Assembly: GCA_020073465.1 (NCBI GenBank) | Contig: JAIQFC010000026.1 | Span: 1 to 64,000 of the forward strand | Length of the DNA stretch: 64,000 nucleotides | Source of the DNA: Terriglobia bacterium | Lineage (GTDB): Bacteria > Acidobacteriota > Terriglobia > Terriglobales > Acidobacteriaceae | Direction of reading: 5' to 3' | Shown here: piece by piece, positions 33,846 to 43,013 of the stretch | Layout: every line of letters begins with the position of its first letter | Numbering within the stretch: the stretch's first letter is position 1 | Position numbers and translations under genes: made by a program | Notes under the pieces: generated by a model | Told to the model about the DNA's origin: nothing | The model's database searches: none | What the model saw: only the letters and a program-made list of their open reading frames with translations

Positions 33846-34925
33846 TTGCCTAGCCAGAAGCAGGTCAAATGGTCGCAGCTGCGCGTGGGCCTCACGGTGA
33901 TCTTTGCCAGCGTGACGCTCGCCGTCCTGCTGTTCCTGATGAGCGGGACCGGCGGTCTGTTCACCAAGCGAATTGCCCTCAAATCCTATTTCGATAACGC
34001 GAGTGGCTTGCGGGTGGGCGCGCCGGTGCGTCTGAGCGGCGTCGACATCGGCAACGTGGTCAAGATCAGCGTCGTGGAGGCCAAAGACAAACAACTTACC
34101 CCCGTCGAGATCACGATGAAAGTGACCACGAAGTATGTCCGCGTTATGCGCAGGGACTCGGTCACTGAACTGGACACCGCGGGGGTACTGGGCGAGACCT
34201 ATATTGATATCGACAGCGCCCAAGCTGTCGGTCCCCAGGTGCAGGATGGAGATACGCTGGCCACGCGGACGCATCCCGATTTCAACGAGGTGGTGCGTTC
34301 CAGCCAGAGCACGCTGCAGAACATGGATGCGCTGCTGAAGCGGGCGGACCGCATCCTGGCATTCGCGGAAAGCGGCAAAGGATCACTGGGAAAGTTGATC
34401 TATGATCCGACGCTGTATAACCGGTTCTCGGCAACCGTTGGGGAGTTCCAAAAGATTGTCGACCAGATTGCCAGCGGCCAAGGCAGTCTGGGCGCGCTGA
34501 TCAGCAGCGACGAAGCATACAAGAAGTTTCTTGCGACGCTCGACAAGATGAACGCCGTGATTGACGACCTGCAGCAGGGGAAGGGCACGGCGGGAAAGTT
34601 CCTGAAGGATCCGTCACTCTATAACAACGCCAACGAGACGGTCGCGAACTTGAAGAAGTTTACCGAGGACATCAATGCTGGGAAGGGCACGCTCGGGAAA
34701 CTGAGCAAGGACGAGGAACTGGCGCGCAAGCTGGACAACACGATCAGCAAGCTTTCCGCTCTGACCACGGAACTGGAGGCCGGACAGGGAACAGCTGGAC
34801 GGCTCATCAAGGATGAATCGCTGTACAACAGCGCCAACCAGATGCTGGGGGAGACGCGGGAGCTGGTGAAGGCGATTCGTGAGAATCCGAAGAAGTACCT
34901 CAGCATCAAACTGCACATTTTCTGA
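33846..34925 (+). CDS. MCE/MlaD-family lipid-binding protein with repeated C-terminal motif
   Basis: MCE proteins bridge the envelope and carry lipids with an ABC-type permease. The 359 residues have one N-terminal helix (LRVGLTVIFASVTLAVLLFL), the MCE domain (LKSYFDNASGLRVGAPVRLS to about residue 120) and then a helical region with five copies of G-x-G-(S/T)-x-G-x-L-I-x-D, such as GKGSLGKLIYDPTLY and GQGTAGRLIKDESLY. Start is TTG 33846 with GAGGAAA eight bases before. Unusually, no MlaE/MlaF genes are adjacent. Confidence 0.9.
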   Translation: MPSQKQVKWSQLRVGLTVIFASVTLAVLLFLMSGTGGLFTKRIALKSYFDNASGLRVGAPVRLSGVDIGNVVKISVVEAKDKQLTPVEITMKVTTKYVRVMRRDSVTELDTAGVLGETYIDIDSAQAVGPQVQDGDTLATRTHPDFNEVVRSSQSTLQNMDALLKRADRILAFAESGKGSLGKLIYDPTLYNRFSATVGEFQKIVDQIASGQGSLGALISSDEAYKKFLATLDKMNAVIDDLQQGKGTAGKFLKDPSLYNNANETVANLKKFTEDINAGKGTLGKLSKDEELARKLDNTISKLSALTTELEAGQGTAGRLIKDESLYNSANQMLGETRELVKAIRENPKKYLSIKLHIF

Positions 34926-34934
34926 GATACTTCG

Positions 34935-35080
34935 GGGGCTGAAGCCCCAAGAGAAAAGGGAAGCTTTATCGCAGCGTTAAAAACGCTGCGCCACCCAATT
35001 CAGGCTTATTCAGCAAACTGAAAAGCCGCAAGTGGTTTGGGACGCTTACGGCGCGGCTTGAAGCCGCGCCCTTTCAAAAC
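34935..35080. repeat. Family B copy 4 followed by family A copy 3
   Basis: GGGGCTGAAGCCCC (34935-34948), 22 bases, GCAGCGTTAAAAACGCTGC with tail GCCACCC (to 34996). Then TTCAGCAAACTGAA (35009-35022) and GGCGCGGCTTGAAGCCGCGC (35050-35069) with tail CCTTTCAAAAC. The two families lie back to back in the convergent spacer. Confidence 0.88.
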
Positions 35081-35098
35081 ATCAATCGCAATGTCGAT

Positions 35099-35398
35099 CT
35101 AGTGCTCACCGATCCCGAAGAGGGCTCCCAGCAGCAGGATCACGAGCACGCCCAAGGAAATCCACCCATACTTCAAGTCTTTTTCCCGGAAGAACAGGAA
35201 GCAGGCAACCAGCACGCGAACCGCAGGCGTGGCGAGCATCAGCAGCACGCCGGCGCGCTCAATATCCAGCGGAATGCGGCCGGTCATAAATAATCCGTCG
35301 ATCAGCCCGGCGAGCATGATGAAGAAGCATCCGAAGGCACCAATGCGGAGCACCAGGGCGACGGCACGGTCGAACGCGGGTTCGCGGACTTGACTCAT
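35099..35398 (-). CDS. DUF1634 membrane protein
   Basis: A 99-residue protein with three helices (ALVLRIGAFGCFFIMLAGLI, GVLLMLATPAVRVLVACFLF, WISLGVLVILLLGALFG). DUF1634 proteins are encoded with TauE/SafE permeases and probably help them. The ATG overlaps the stop of the upstream TauE gene by four bases, so they are coupled. The role in transport is inferred from this pairing only. Confidence 0.87.
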   Translation of the reverse strand: MSQVREPAFDRAVALVLRIGAFGCFFIMLAGLIDGLFMTGRIPLDIERAGVLLMLATPAVRVLVACFLFFREKDLKYGWISLGVLVILLLGALFGIGEH

Positions 35399-36198
35399 GA
35401 GGCGCCACCGGTCAGCAGGTGCACGATCAAGCGTCCTGCCAGATAGAGCATGACGGCGACCAGAAGGAAGACCACGTGGCGCGCGTGAATGCGCGGGGCC
35501 AGGCGGGCGCCGAGCAAAGAGCCGAGGAAGACTCCGACGGCGAGCGGCGCCGCATACTGCACCAGGATGTCGCCACGGCGGTAGTAGACGATGGCGCTGG
35601 CAGCGGCGGTGACGCCAATCATGAAGTTTGAAGTAGCAGTGGCCACCATCAGCGGAACGTTCATGAACAGGTACATCACCGGGACCTTGATGGGACCACC
35701 GCCGATGCCGAGCAGTCCGGAAAGCGCCCCGGCGACGAGGGAGGCCCCGAGTCCCAGCGGATAGCGCTTGGGCTCGTACGGCGGAATGACGAGTTCACCA
35801 TTGACGTGGGTGGGAGAGGATTCGTCATCGGGCTTCACTTTGCCGCCGCGCCACAGAATCGTGATGGCGCTGTAGAGCAGGAATCCGGCGAACAAGCCTT
35901 CCAGCGCGTTGCGGTTGAAGTATCCAACCAGATAGGCGGTGACGGCCGCACCTAGCGACGTGGCTAGTTCGAGCGTCATCCCGAGGCGAATATCCGTGGT
36001 GTGGCGCTGCAGGTGGACGGAGGAGCTTGCAGCCGAAGTCGTAATCACCGCTACGAGGCTCGTGCCGATTGCCTCACGAATGGGAATGCCGAAGTGCAGG
36101 GCGAGAATAGGCGTGAGCAAAACGCCACCGCCAATGCCGGTGAGCGCGCCAAGCAATCCCGCAAAAAAGCCGAGCACGACCAGGAGGACGCTTACCAA
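35395..36198 (-). CDS. TauE/SafE-family anion exporter
   Basis: A 267-residue permease with about eight helices. The start LLGALTGIGGGVLLTPILAL and the internal repeat SGLLGIGGGPIKVPVMYLF are the paired signature of the TauE/SafE (DUF81) fold. Members export sulfite, sulfoacetate or related organic anions; the substrate here is unknown. The downstream DUF1634 gene overlaps by ATGA. Confidence 0.9.
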   Translation of the reverse strand: MVSVLLVVLGFFAGLLGALTGIGGGVLLTPILALHFGIPIREAIGTSLVAVITTSAASSSVHLQRHTTDIRLGMTLELATSLGAAVTAYLVGYFNRNALEGLFAGFLLYSAITILWRGGKVKPDDESSPTHVNGELVIPPYEPKRYPLGLGASLVAGALSGLLGIGGGPIKVPVMYLFMNVPLMVATATSNFMIGVTAAASAIVYYRRGDILVQYAAPLAVGVFLGSLLGARLAPRIHARHVVFLLVAVMLYLAGRLIVHLLTGGAS

Positions 36199-36273
36199 GT
36201 GAGCCAGACCCTCCGGCGGACAGACTTGGGGCGCGAACAGAATGTCGATGTGTTGAGGAAGGACATGGGCGGG

Positions 36274-37194
36274 CTAGGATACCACCCGCGGTGTTGCGGT
36301 CGCATCCGCCTGCTCATGCGCGTGGTAGCTGGAGCGCACCAGCGGTCCAGACTCAACGTGGCGGAAGCCGCAGCGCATGGCTTCATTTCTCAGATAAGTG
36401 AACTCATCCGGAGTGTAAAAGCGGGCGATAGGCAGGTGATCTTTGGAAGGACGCAGGTACTGGCCGACAGTAAGAATGTCGACGCCGCGGCCGCCGAGGT
36501 CGCGGAACGCTGCCACCAACTCTTCCGTGGTCTCGCCCAGACCCACCATGACGCCGCTCTTGGTCACCATGCCGGGCGAGAATTTCTTGGCGTTCTCGAG
36601 CAAGGTTAAAGTGCGCTCGTAGCGGGCGCCGGAGCGCACCGCGCGATACAAACGCGGGACCGTCTCGGTGTTGTGGTTTAGAACATCGGGCTGGGCATCG
36701 AGGACAATCCTGAGGGATTCTTCCAGACCCTGGAAGTCGGGGACCAGCACTTCGACGCGGCAATCGGGGGTGAGCGCGCGAATCTCGCGGATGGTTTCGG
36801 CAAAAACCCGGGCGCTGCCGATATTGTCATCATCGCGATTTACGCTGGTCACGACCGCATGCTTCAGTCCAAGCGTGGCGACAGCTTCCGCGACGCGCCG
36901 GGGCTCGTCCCAGTCGATGGGCTCCGGTCGTCCCTTCGGGACCGCGCAGAAGCCGCAACGCCGAGTACAAATATCGCCGAGCAGCATGAAGGTGGCAGTT
37001 TTGTGGTTCCAGCATTCGCCGATGTTGGGGCACTGTGCGGACTCGCACACGGTATGCAGGCCCAGGCCGCGCGCCAGCTTTTTCAAATTGTGAAAATTGT
37101 CGCCGACCGGGGCCTTGGCCCGCAGCCATTCCGGCTTGGGCAGTCGGGGCAGCGGCGCGAGCTCGATCTGAATCAGCTGGGTGGGTCCGGCCAT
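36274..37194 (-). CDS. lipA: Lipoyl synthase
   Basis: LipA is a radical SAM enzyme that adds two sulfurs to protein-bound octanoyl groups. From ATG 37194 there are 306 residues with both iron-sulfur sites: CESAQCPNIGEC (C50, C55, C61) and CTRRCGFC (C76, C80, C83), and the closing RSSYHA. The frame is open back to 37548, but that part lies opposite the start of kbl and is not coding. lipB is not beside it. Confidence 0.96.
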   Translation of the reverse strand: MAGPTQLIQIELAPLPRLPKPEWLRAKAPVGDNFHNLKKLARGLGLHTVCESAQCPNIGECWNHKTATFMLLGDICTRRCGFCAVPKGRPEPIDWDEPRRVAEAVATLGLKHAVVTSVNRDDDNIGSARVFAETIREIRALTPDCRVEVLVPDFQGLEESLRIVLDAQPDVLNHNTETVPRLYRAVRSGARYERTLTLLENAKKFSPGMVTKSGVMVGLGETTEELVAAFRDLGGRGVDILTVGQYLRPSKDHLPIARFYTPDEFTYLRNEAMRCGFRHVESGPLVRSSYHAHEQADATATPRVVS

Positions 37195-37365
37195 CCGTTT
37201 GATTTTATCAGTTTCGGTTGTCAGGCCGCGTGAAGGGAGGGACTGCGGCAAACCAGACCTCCGAATTCCCTTTCCAGCGCTCTCCTTCCATCCGGTATTA
37301 CACTGATCAAGCTCCAATCCGCGCGCTCCGCGTGAATTCGCGGAGAAGAAGTTTCGAGGCATGAA

Positions 37366-38592
37366 ATGACTACAGCAACCCGCACCAATCCACTTTCTTA
37401 TCTTACTGACCAACTCGACGAGCTGAAGGCCAAGGGGACGCATTTCAAGCTGCGCGTGCTGGAGGACGAGCAGGCGCCCGTGTGTACGTTCGACGGCAAG
37501 AAAGTCATCAACCTGGCGTCGAACAATTATCTGGGGCTGACCACGCATCCTAAGCTACGCGAGGCGGCGCTGGAGGCGACGCGCAAGTACGGCGTGGGGT
37601 CGGGCGCAGTGCGGACGATTGCGGGCACGATGAAGATCCACATGGAGCTGGAGGAAAAGATTGCGCGCTTCAAGAACGTGGAAGCGTGCGTGGTGTTCCA
37701 GTCGGGCTTTGCGGCGAATGCGGGGACGGTGTCGGCGGTGCTGGGCAAAGACGATTGCATCATTTCTGATGCGCTGAACCATGCGTCGATCATCGATGGC
37801 GCACGACTGTCGAAGGCGAAGATTCTGGTGTTCCGCCATAAAGATATGGCGCATGCGGAAGAGCAACTGGCCAGCGTGAAGGAGGAGCCGGGCAAAAAGT
37901 TGCTAATCACCGACGGCGTGTTCTCGATGGATGGAGACATCGGGCCGCTGCCCGCCCTGTGCGATCTGGCGGAGAAATATGGCGCGATCATGATGGTGGA
38001 CGATGCGCACGCGTCGGGCGTGCTGGGGCGGAACGGGCGCGGCACGATTGATCACTTCGGCATGCATGGGCGCGTGAACATCCAGGTGGGAACGTTGTCG
38101 AAGGCGATTGGCGCGCTGGGCGGGTATGTGTGCGGGACACGGGATCTGATTGATTTTCTCTATCACCGGGCGCGGCCGTTCTTGTTTTCGACGTCGCATC
38201 CGCCGGCGGTGGCGGCGACCTGCATTGCGGCGTTCGATGTTCTGGAAAACGAGCCGGAGCGCATGGAAAAACTCTGGGAGAACACGCGCTTCTGGAAAAA
38301 GGAACTGGGGCTGCTGGGATTTGATATTGGCGGGCGCAACACGCCGGCCAGCGAGACTCCGATCACGCCCATCATCATCGGCGACGGCAAGTTGACCATG
38401 GACTTCTCGCGCGAGCTGTTCAAAGAAGGCGTGCTGGGGACGGGTATCGCGTTCCCGACGGTGCCGGAGGGCAAAGCGCGCATCCGCACCATCATGACAG
38501 CGACGCATACGAAGGAAGAATTGGGGCAGGCGCTGGAAGTGCTGGGGCGGGTGGGGAAGAGGATGGGGATTGTGGGGTTGATTCGTAGTTGA
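37366..38592 (+). CDS. kbl: Glycine C-acetyltransferase (2-amino-3-ketobutyrate CoA ligase)
   Basis: Kbl is a PLP enzyme that joins glycine and acetyl-CoA, or cleaves aminoacetone precursors in threonine breakdown. The 408 residues have ASNNYLGLTTHPKLREAAL, DALNHASIIDGARL, VDDAHASGVLG (211-221) and the PLP lysine K246 in VGTLSKAIGALGG. The related BioF is possible, but the sequence around the active site favours Kbl. The usual partner tdh is not adjacent. It is divergent from lipA. Confidence 0.88.
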   Translation: MTTATRTNPLSYLTDQLDELKAKGTHFKLRVLEDEQAPVCTFDGKKVINLASNNYLGLTTHPKLREAALEATRKYGVGSGAVRTIAGTMKIHMELEEKIARFKNVEACVVFQSGFAANAGTVSAVLGKDDCIISDALNHASIIDGARLSKAKILVFRHKDMAHAEEQLASVKEEPGKKLLITDGVFSMDGDIGPLPALCDLAEKYGAIMMVDDAHASGVLGRNGRGTIDHFGMHGRVNIQVGTLSKAIGALGGYVCGTRDLIDFLYHRARPFLFSTSHPPAVAATCIAAFDVLENEPERMEKLWENTRFWKKELGLLGFDIGGRNTPASETPITPIIIGDGKLTMDFSRELFKEGVLGTGIAFPTVPEGKARIRTIMTATHTKEELGQALEVLGRVGKRMGIVGLIRS

Positions 38593-38686
38593 ACGGCGAC
38601 AACCCAGGCTACGGAACGACAGGGTCGCCGGCAAAGGGTGAGTTCGTGCCGTCCCTGGCGGGACTCGGTTAAATCGTCGCAGCTAA

Positions 38687-38886
38687 CCCGGCACTTACGT
38701 GCCGGGCTAATGGATGGCGTCGCTTCGCGACTCGGGCGCCTCAGCGGTGGAGGTTGTCTTCGCCCAAAGTTCTGTGCGAGGAGCATCCCCACGGCTCCTC
38801 CCGGAAATTCCGATTGAACTTGCGGGAATCGAAAGACCTTACGTTTGCGTGGCTTAGACCCTTCGGCTCAGCTCAGGGCATGCTCG
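38687..38886. repeat. Family E palindrome and neighbouring repeats in the 38593-38968 spacer
   Basis: CCCGGCACTTACGTGCCGGG (38687-38706) matches 6123-6141. GTCGCTTCGCGAC (38719-38731) follows, and a family C fragment, CCCTTCGGCTCAGCTCAGGG, is at about 38867-38886. No gene is seen in this 376-base gap. Confidence 0.78.
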
Positions 38887-38968
38887 CGGGAGTGTCCGTC
38901 CACACACCGCTACCCTAACACAAGTCTTTCCCACACAAGCCGCCCCCACACGAACTGGAAAGTTTCAA

Positions 38969-40540
38969 TCACTCGGGGACAACTTCGATGGCGGTCACGG
39001 TGGCGTAGCGGGTGACAGGAACGAATTCCAGCAGCAGCTTGCCCTGAGCGTTGGGTGCCAGGCCCTTGATCTTGCGCACGAGGGGGCGATTCTCTCCTCC
39101 TGCCTGGTCGAGGATGTTCAGGTTCGACAGAATCGTCTTGCCATTGCAAAACACGTTGAACACGCGCTCTTCCAGCGCCGAAGCGGTGTCTGAAGCCGCA
39201 TAACGGCCGGGGCCCTCCGCGCTGGCCTGGTGTTCGATGAAGTGCAGAGTCACTGTGTATCGTCCCGGGGGAACGGGAATCGCGTAAGAGAAGTGTCCCC
39301 AACGCTCGGTCTCGTAAAATTCGGGGTCGTCGGTTCCGGTTGCCGGCTTCTGGCTCGTGCTGAGCTGCCCGCCTTTGAAGTAGGCGTCGGGACTCCACCA
39401 ATGGCTGTCGTTGGAGTAATAGGGCACGTCGCGAGCGACGATGCGCACCGGTCTCGCGTGTCCGCGGATTCCAGGCAGGACTTCGATTGCTGAAAGCATG
39501 CCGCCGCCGGCCGGCGAGGAGAAAGCAAGGTGAAGCTGGCCGTCGGCTGCCGGAGCAACGTCTGCAAAGACCTTGACGTCGGCGGTACGGTCGCCGCCGG
39601 AATCGGCGAGCACGTCAAAGTCCGCAAGCAGCGGTTGACCGTTGACGTGGACGGCCATGACGCGGCTGCCTTCACCGCCGGCACCCGGGCTCTCCGGGCC
39701 GTAGAAGGTCTCGGCGAAGTGCAGGCGCAGTTCGTAGGTGCCGGGCTTCAGGGGAATGTTGTAGGTGAAGTCGCCCTGACGGCTGCTGCGATAGATAATC
39801 GGATCTTGCGTGCGCCAGATGTGCTGGGCCGAGGTCGGAACCGCCGTGCCGCCGGAGAAATAGGAGTCTGGACTCCAGAGTTTGCCGGCATGGTCCACGT
39901 ATTTCCGAGTCGCTCCGGCCAGAATGCGTACTTCTTCGCCCACTGGCAGGCCCACGACAGGTTCCGAGGAAACGGCTTGCGGAGAGTAGGAAGAGCGAAT
40001 AACAGGACGTGGTGCTGATCTCTCCCGCGCCAGGAACGCTGCGCCACCCAACATTGCCAGGAGCACGACGGCACCGCCCAGAACCCAAATCAGGCGAGGG
40101 TGCCGGCGCCAGACGGTTCCCTGTGTGCCAGCCGGGGCTCGAGCCCGCCGCGTCCCGAGCGAATCCAGCTCGAGAACGGCCTCCCCTTCGGGCATTCGCT
40201 CAAAAACCGGGACGTACTGGCCCACGGGAATCGTGATGCGGAGGGGATGAGCCGCGCCTTCGGAGCTGTAGTACTCGCTCAAGCGCTTGCGCAGGCGGTT
40301 GGCCTGAACGCGAACGATCGAATCGGTGTCCTGATCGAAGGTGTCGCGACGGTCAAAAACGTCGAGCGCGACGGAATACTCCTTGATCTGTCCACTTTCG
40401 CCGGCAAACTCCTTTTCGCACAGGTAAGAAAGCAGGTGGGAAAGCGTCGGGGAACGGACAAAGAGGTGAGACTGAAGCACCGCCTGCAACTCAGCGCGTT
40501 CGGCTTCTCTGCTAACGGATTCTGCCGCCATGGAAGGCAT
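38969..40540 (-). CDS. Membrane protein with a DNA-binding-like N-terminus and two malectin-like domains
   Basis: The 523 residues divide into an N-terminal region (1-120) with LSHLLSYLCEKEFAGESGQI and VRVQANRLRKRLSEYY, similar to winged-helix regions found in Acidobacteriota, then a helix (RLIWVLGGAVVLLAMLGGAA, about 148-167). Two malectin-like beta domains follow (about 195-345 and 365-520), with KPGTYELRLHFAETFYG and PPGRYTVTLHFIEH. Malectin domains bind sugars. This suggests a cytoplasmic effector domain joined to an outside carbohydrate sensor. GAGGAGG seven bases before supports the ATG at 40540. Confidence 0.82.
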   Translation of the reverse strand: MPSMAAESVSREAERAELQAVLQSHLFVRSPTLSHLLSYLCEKEFAGESGQIKEYSVALDVFDRRDTFDQDTDSIVRVQANRLRKRLSEYYSSEGAAHPLRITIPVGQYVPVFERMPEGEAVLELDSLGTRRARAPAGTQGTVWRRHPRLIWVLGGAVVLLAMLGGAAFLARERSAPRPVIRSSYSPQAVSSEPVVGLPVGEEVRILAGATRKYVDHAGKLWSPDSYFSGGTAVPTSAQHIWRTQDPIIYRSSRQGDFTYNIPLKPGTYELRLHFAETFYGPESPGAGGEGSRVMAVHVNGQPLLADFDVLADSGGDRTADVKVFADVAPAADGQLHLAFSSPAGGGMLSAIEVLPGIRGHARPVRIVARDVPYYSNDSHWWSPDAYFKGGQLSTSQKPATGTDDPEFYETERWGHFSYAIPVPPGRYTVTLHFIEHQASAEGPGRYAASDTASALEERVFNVFCNGKTILSNLNILDQAGGENRPLVRKIKGLAPNAQGKLLLEFVPVTRYATVTAIEVVPE

Positions 40541-40880
40541 TTTGCTGCCTCCTCGAATGTGCGCCTCGGCTACTCCCTTTATACACCCCGTCCCCCGCGT
40601 CCTGCCCGCACGAAACGGTTATGTAACCCGTGTAACGGCGGCCGGAAGCTCCCAACTTGAATCTGGGTTGGCTTGCCACCGTTTGCTGCAAGTCCCTGCC
40701 GAGGCGGGACATGTGGGGTCACTGGCCGCTAGCTGTGAAGGCGTAGCCCTCGGGTAGCGGATATAGCGTTGTAAGAGGAGAAAATCCGCGCCATAACGGA
40801 GCCAGATGCGGAGGGCAGATCGCCGGGACAGGGGCACAGCCCAGACCGGAACAGAAGCAACTCCGGAAAGGGAGGACGAT
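40541..40880. other. Divergent promoter region without a gene
   Basis: This 340-base gap separates the malectin-protein start from the TPR-protein start. It should hold both promoters; none is clear enough to call. No known repeat or RNA element was recognised. The TPR gene's Shine-Dalgarno, GGGAGGAC, is at its right edge. Confidence 0.4.
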
Positions 40881-41651
40881 ATGCGAAAAGTCACACTGGG
40901 AAGTGTCTTGGTGGTGATGCTGATGATGCTGTCCAGTTACGGTGCCGGCACACCGGCTCCGCAGCAGAGCGAAGTCAGCATGCAGTCGATGACGGCGGCG
41001 GAACTGGAAAAGGCCGGAGATCTCGCACGGGCGCAGAAGAACTACCCACTGGCCATCCAGTATTTTCGGAAAGCACTGCGCACCGACCGCAAGAATTCCG
41101 TGCTCTACAACAAGCTGGGCATGTCAGAGCTGAAGAATAATGAGCTGCGCACGGCTCGCCAGGATTTTGAAAGGGCGGTCAAGAACAATCCCAAGTATGT
41201 GGAGGCCGTCAACAATATTGGCGCCGTGGATTACGTCAACAAGAAGTACGGTTCCGCAGCGAAGTACTTCAAGAAAGCTGTGGCCCTCGACGAGACAAGG
41301 CCCACGTTCCACATTAATCTGGGAGCCGCGTGGTTTGCCCAGAACAAGCTGGATCGGGCAATCGCCGAATATACGCGGGCAGTCGAGCTGGATCCGGAAG
41401 CTCTGAAGCAAGATTCCAAAGCTGGGGTGGTAGCTCAGATCTCCACTCCAGAAGAGCGCGCCCGGTACCAGTACATGCTGGCCAAAATTTACGCCAAGCG
41501 CGGCGATGTAGAGAATTGCCTGCAGTGCCTGAAGAAGGCAAAGGAAGAGGGCCATCGCAACCTCCCCAATGTCTACAAGGAGGAGGAATTCAGCCGGATG
41601 TGGCAAGACCCCAGACTGCATGAGGTAGTGCCGCCACCGACGCCGAAGTAA
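40881..41651 (+). CDS. Secreted tetratricopeptide-repeat protein
   Basis: From ATG 40881, six bases after GGGAGGAC... (an excellent Shine-Dalgarno), there are 256 residues with a signal peptide (GSVLVVMLMMLSSYGAG). At least four TPR units follow, e.g. AEKAGDLARAQKNYPLAIQY-type helices and NNIGAVDYVNKKYGSAAKYF. It likely scaffolds protein complexes in the periplasm. No enzymatic domain is present. The frame open from 40806 adds 25 codons that do not look like a signal peptide. A hairpin follows at 41679. Confidence 0.85.
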   Translation: MRKVTLGSVLVVMLMMLSSYGAGTPAPQQSEVSMQSMTAAELEKAGDLARAQKNYPLAIQYFRKALRTDRKNSVLYNKLGMSELKNNELRTARQDFERAVKNNPKYVEAVNNIGAVDYVNKKYGSAAKYFKKAVALDETRPTFHINLGAAWFAQNKLDRAIAEYTRAVELDPEALKQDSKAGVVAQISTPEERARYQYMLAKIYAKRGDVENCLQCLKKAKEEGHRNLPNVYKEEEFSRMWQDPRLHEVVPPPTPK

Positions 41652-41678
41652 CTCAGGAGCAGCATTCTCAAGGTAGGG

Positions 41679-41708
41679 GCTTCTCCCTCGCGCCAGCGGG
41701 GGAGAAGC
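41679..41708. terminator. Hairpin between the convergent TPR gene and pyrC
   Basis: GCTTCTCCCTCGC, loop GCCA, GCGGGGGAGAAGC form a 13-bp stem with one T-G pair. It touches the pyrC stop at 41709 and lies 27 bases past the TPR-protein stop. No run of T follows, so it may act as a shared, weak or Rho-assisted terminator. Confidence 0.55.
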
Positions 41709-43013
41709 TTAGTCTGCGCGGTACGCAATTCTCCCGCCGACGATCGTCGCCACGACTTTCCCCGTGAACTGCCAGCCGTCGAAGGGAGTGTTGCGCGACA
41801 TCGAACGGGATTTCGATGCTTCGAAGGTCCAGCGCTTCCTGGGGTCGAAGATGGTTACGTCAGCGAAATTACCGCGAGTCAGGGATCCCCGGCCGCGGAG
41901 GTCGAACACTTTGGCGGGACCGGAGGTGAAGAGTTCGACGATTCGGGTGAGGGGAATTTTGTGTTCGCGAAGGAGTTTCGTTACCGCTAGAGCCAGGGCG
42001 GTTTCCAGGCCGGTGATGCCGAAGGCTGCGCGATCGAACTCGACCTGCTTCTCGTGGGCGGCGTGCGGTGCGTGGTCGGTGGCGATGGCGTCAACAGTGC
42101 CGTCGGCGAGCGCGACCAGGATGGCCTCGCGGTCGGTGGCGGAGCGCAAGGGCGGGTTCATCTTGAAGTTTGTGTTGTATTCGCCAACATCTTCGTCGAG
42201 CAGGGTGAAATGGTGCGGAGTGACTTCGCAGGTGACGCGGGCCTTGGCGCGTTTGCCGCGACGCACGGCCTTGAGCGCGTCGGAAGTGGACAAATGGGCC
42301 ACGTGCAGGCGTGAATCGCGAATCTGCTGCGCGAGGTTCACGTCACGGTCGACGATGGCGGATTCGGCAGCGGCGGGCATGGCGCGCAGGCCGAGGCGGA
42401 AGCTGGTGGGGCCTTCGTGCATGGAGCAGTTTTCGGTGAGGCGCGTGTCTTCGGCGTGCTGTACGACGGGAAGATTCAGCTCGGCGCCGAGACGAAGAGC
42501 CATGCGCATGATGTCATCGTCGAGGATGGGCTTGCCGTCGTCGGTGACGGCGACGGCTCCGGCGCGCTGCAGGGCAGAGAAGTCGGTCAGCGTAGCGCCG
42601 CGGGAAGCGCGGGTGGCGGCTGCGATCGGAAAGACATTGACTATGGCTTCGCGCTCGGGACTGCGCAACCACGCGACCCATTCGGTGGTGTCGACCACGG
42701 GCGCGGTGTTGGGCATCGTACAAACCGAGGTGAAGCCCCCGGCCGCGGCAGCGGCGGTGCCGGTGGCGATCGTTTCTTTGTAGCTTTGTCCGGGCTCGCG
42801 CAGGTGGACGTGGAGATCGATGAAGCCGGGGGCGACGATAAGGCCACGGGCGTCGAACTTCTCGTCGGCAGTTCCGCGGATCTTGTTGGGCAGCGCGACT
42901 TCTGCTACGCGGCCGTCGCGGAGAAGGACGTCCATAGGGGCGTTGATCTTCGCGGCGGGGTCGATGAGGTGGCCGCCTTTGATGAGCAGGCTCTTGGTTT
43001 CCTGGCGGGTCAT
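41709..43013 (-). CDS. pyrC: Dihydroorotase
   Basis: PyrC closes carbamoyl-aspartate to dihydroorotate in pyrimidine synthesis. From ATG 43013 there are 434 residues. Metal ligands are visible in GFIDLHVHLREPGQ (H68, H70), in the HVAHLSTSDAL segment and in AIATDHAPHAAHEK. It is the PyrC/allantoinase type. The ATG overlaps the stop of the GxxExxY gene by four bases. pyrB lies further upstream on the same strand, so the three form one unit. A TTG at 43019 is also in frame. Confidence 0.94.
   Translation of the reverse strand: MTRQETKSLLIKGGHLIDPAAKINAPMDVLLRDGRVAEVALPNKIRGTADEKFDARGLIVAPGFIDLHVHLREPGQSYKETIATGTAAAAAGGFTSVCTMPNTAPVVDTTEWVAWLRSPEREAIVNVFPIAAATRASRGATLTDFSALQRAGAVAVTDDGKPILDDDIMRMALRLGAELNLPVVQHAEDTRLTENCSMHEGPTSFRLGLRAMPAAAESAIVDRDVNLAQQIRDSRLHVAHLSTSDALKAVRRGKRAKARVTCEVTPHHFTLLDEDVGEYNTNFKMNPPLRSATDREAILVALADGTVDAIATDHAPHAAHEKQVEFDRAAFGITGLETALALAVTKLLREHKIPLTRIVELFTSGPAKVFDLRGRGSLTRGNFADVTIFDPRKRWTFEASKSRSMSRNTPFDGWQFTGKVVATIVGGRIAYRAD

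Noticed and set aside
36274-37548. The full 424-codon frame as a long LipA
   Set aside because: The first 118 codons lie opposite the start of kbl and have no LipA similarity; ATG 37194 gives the family length.
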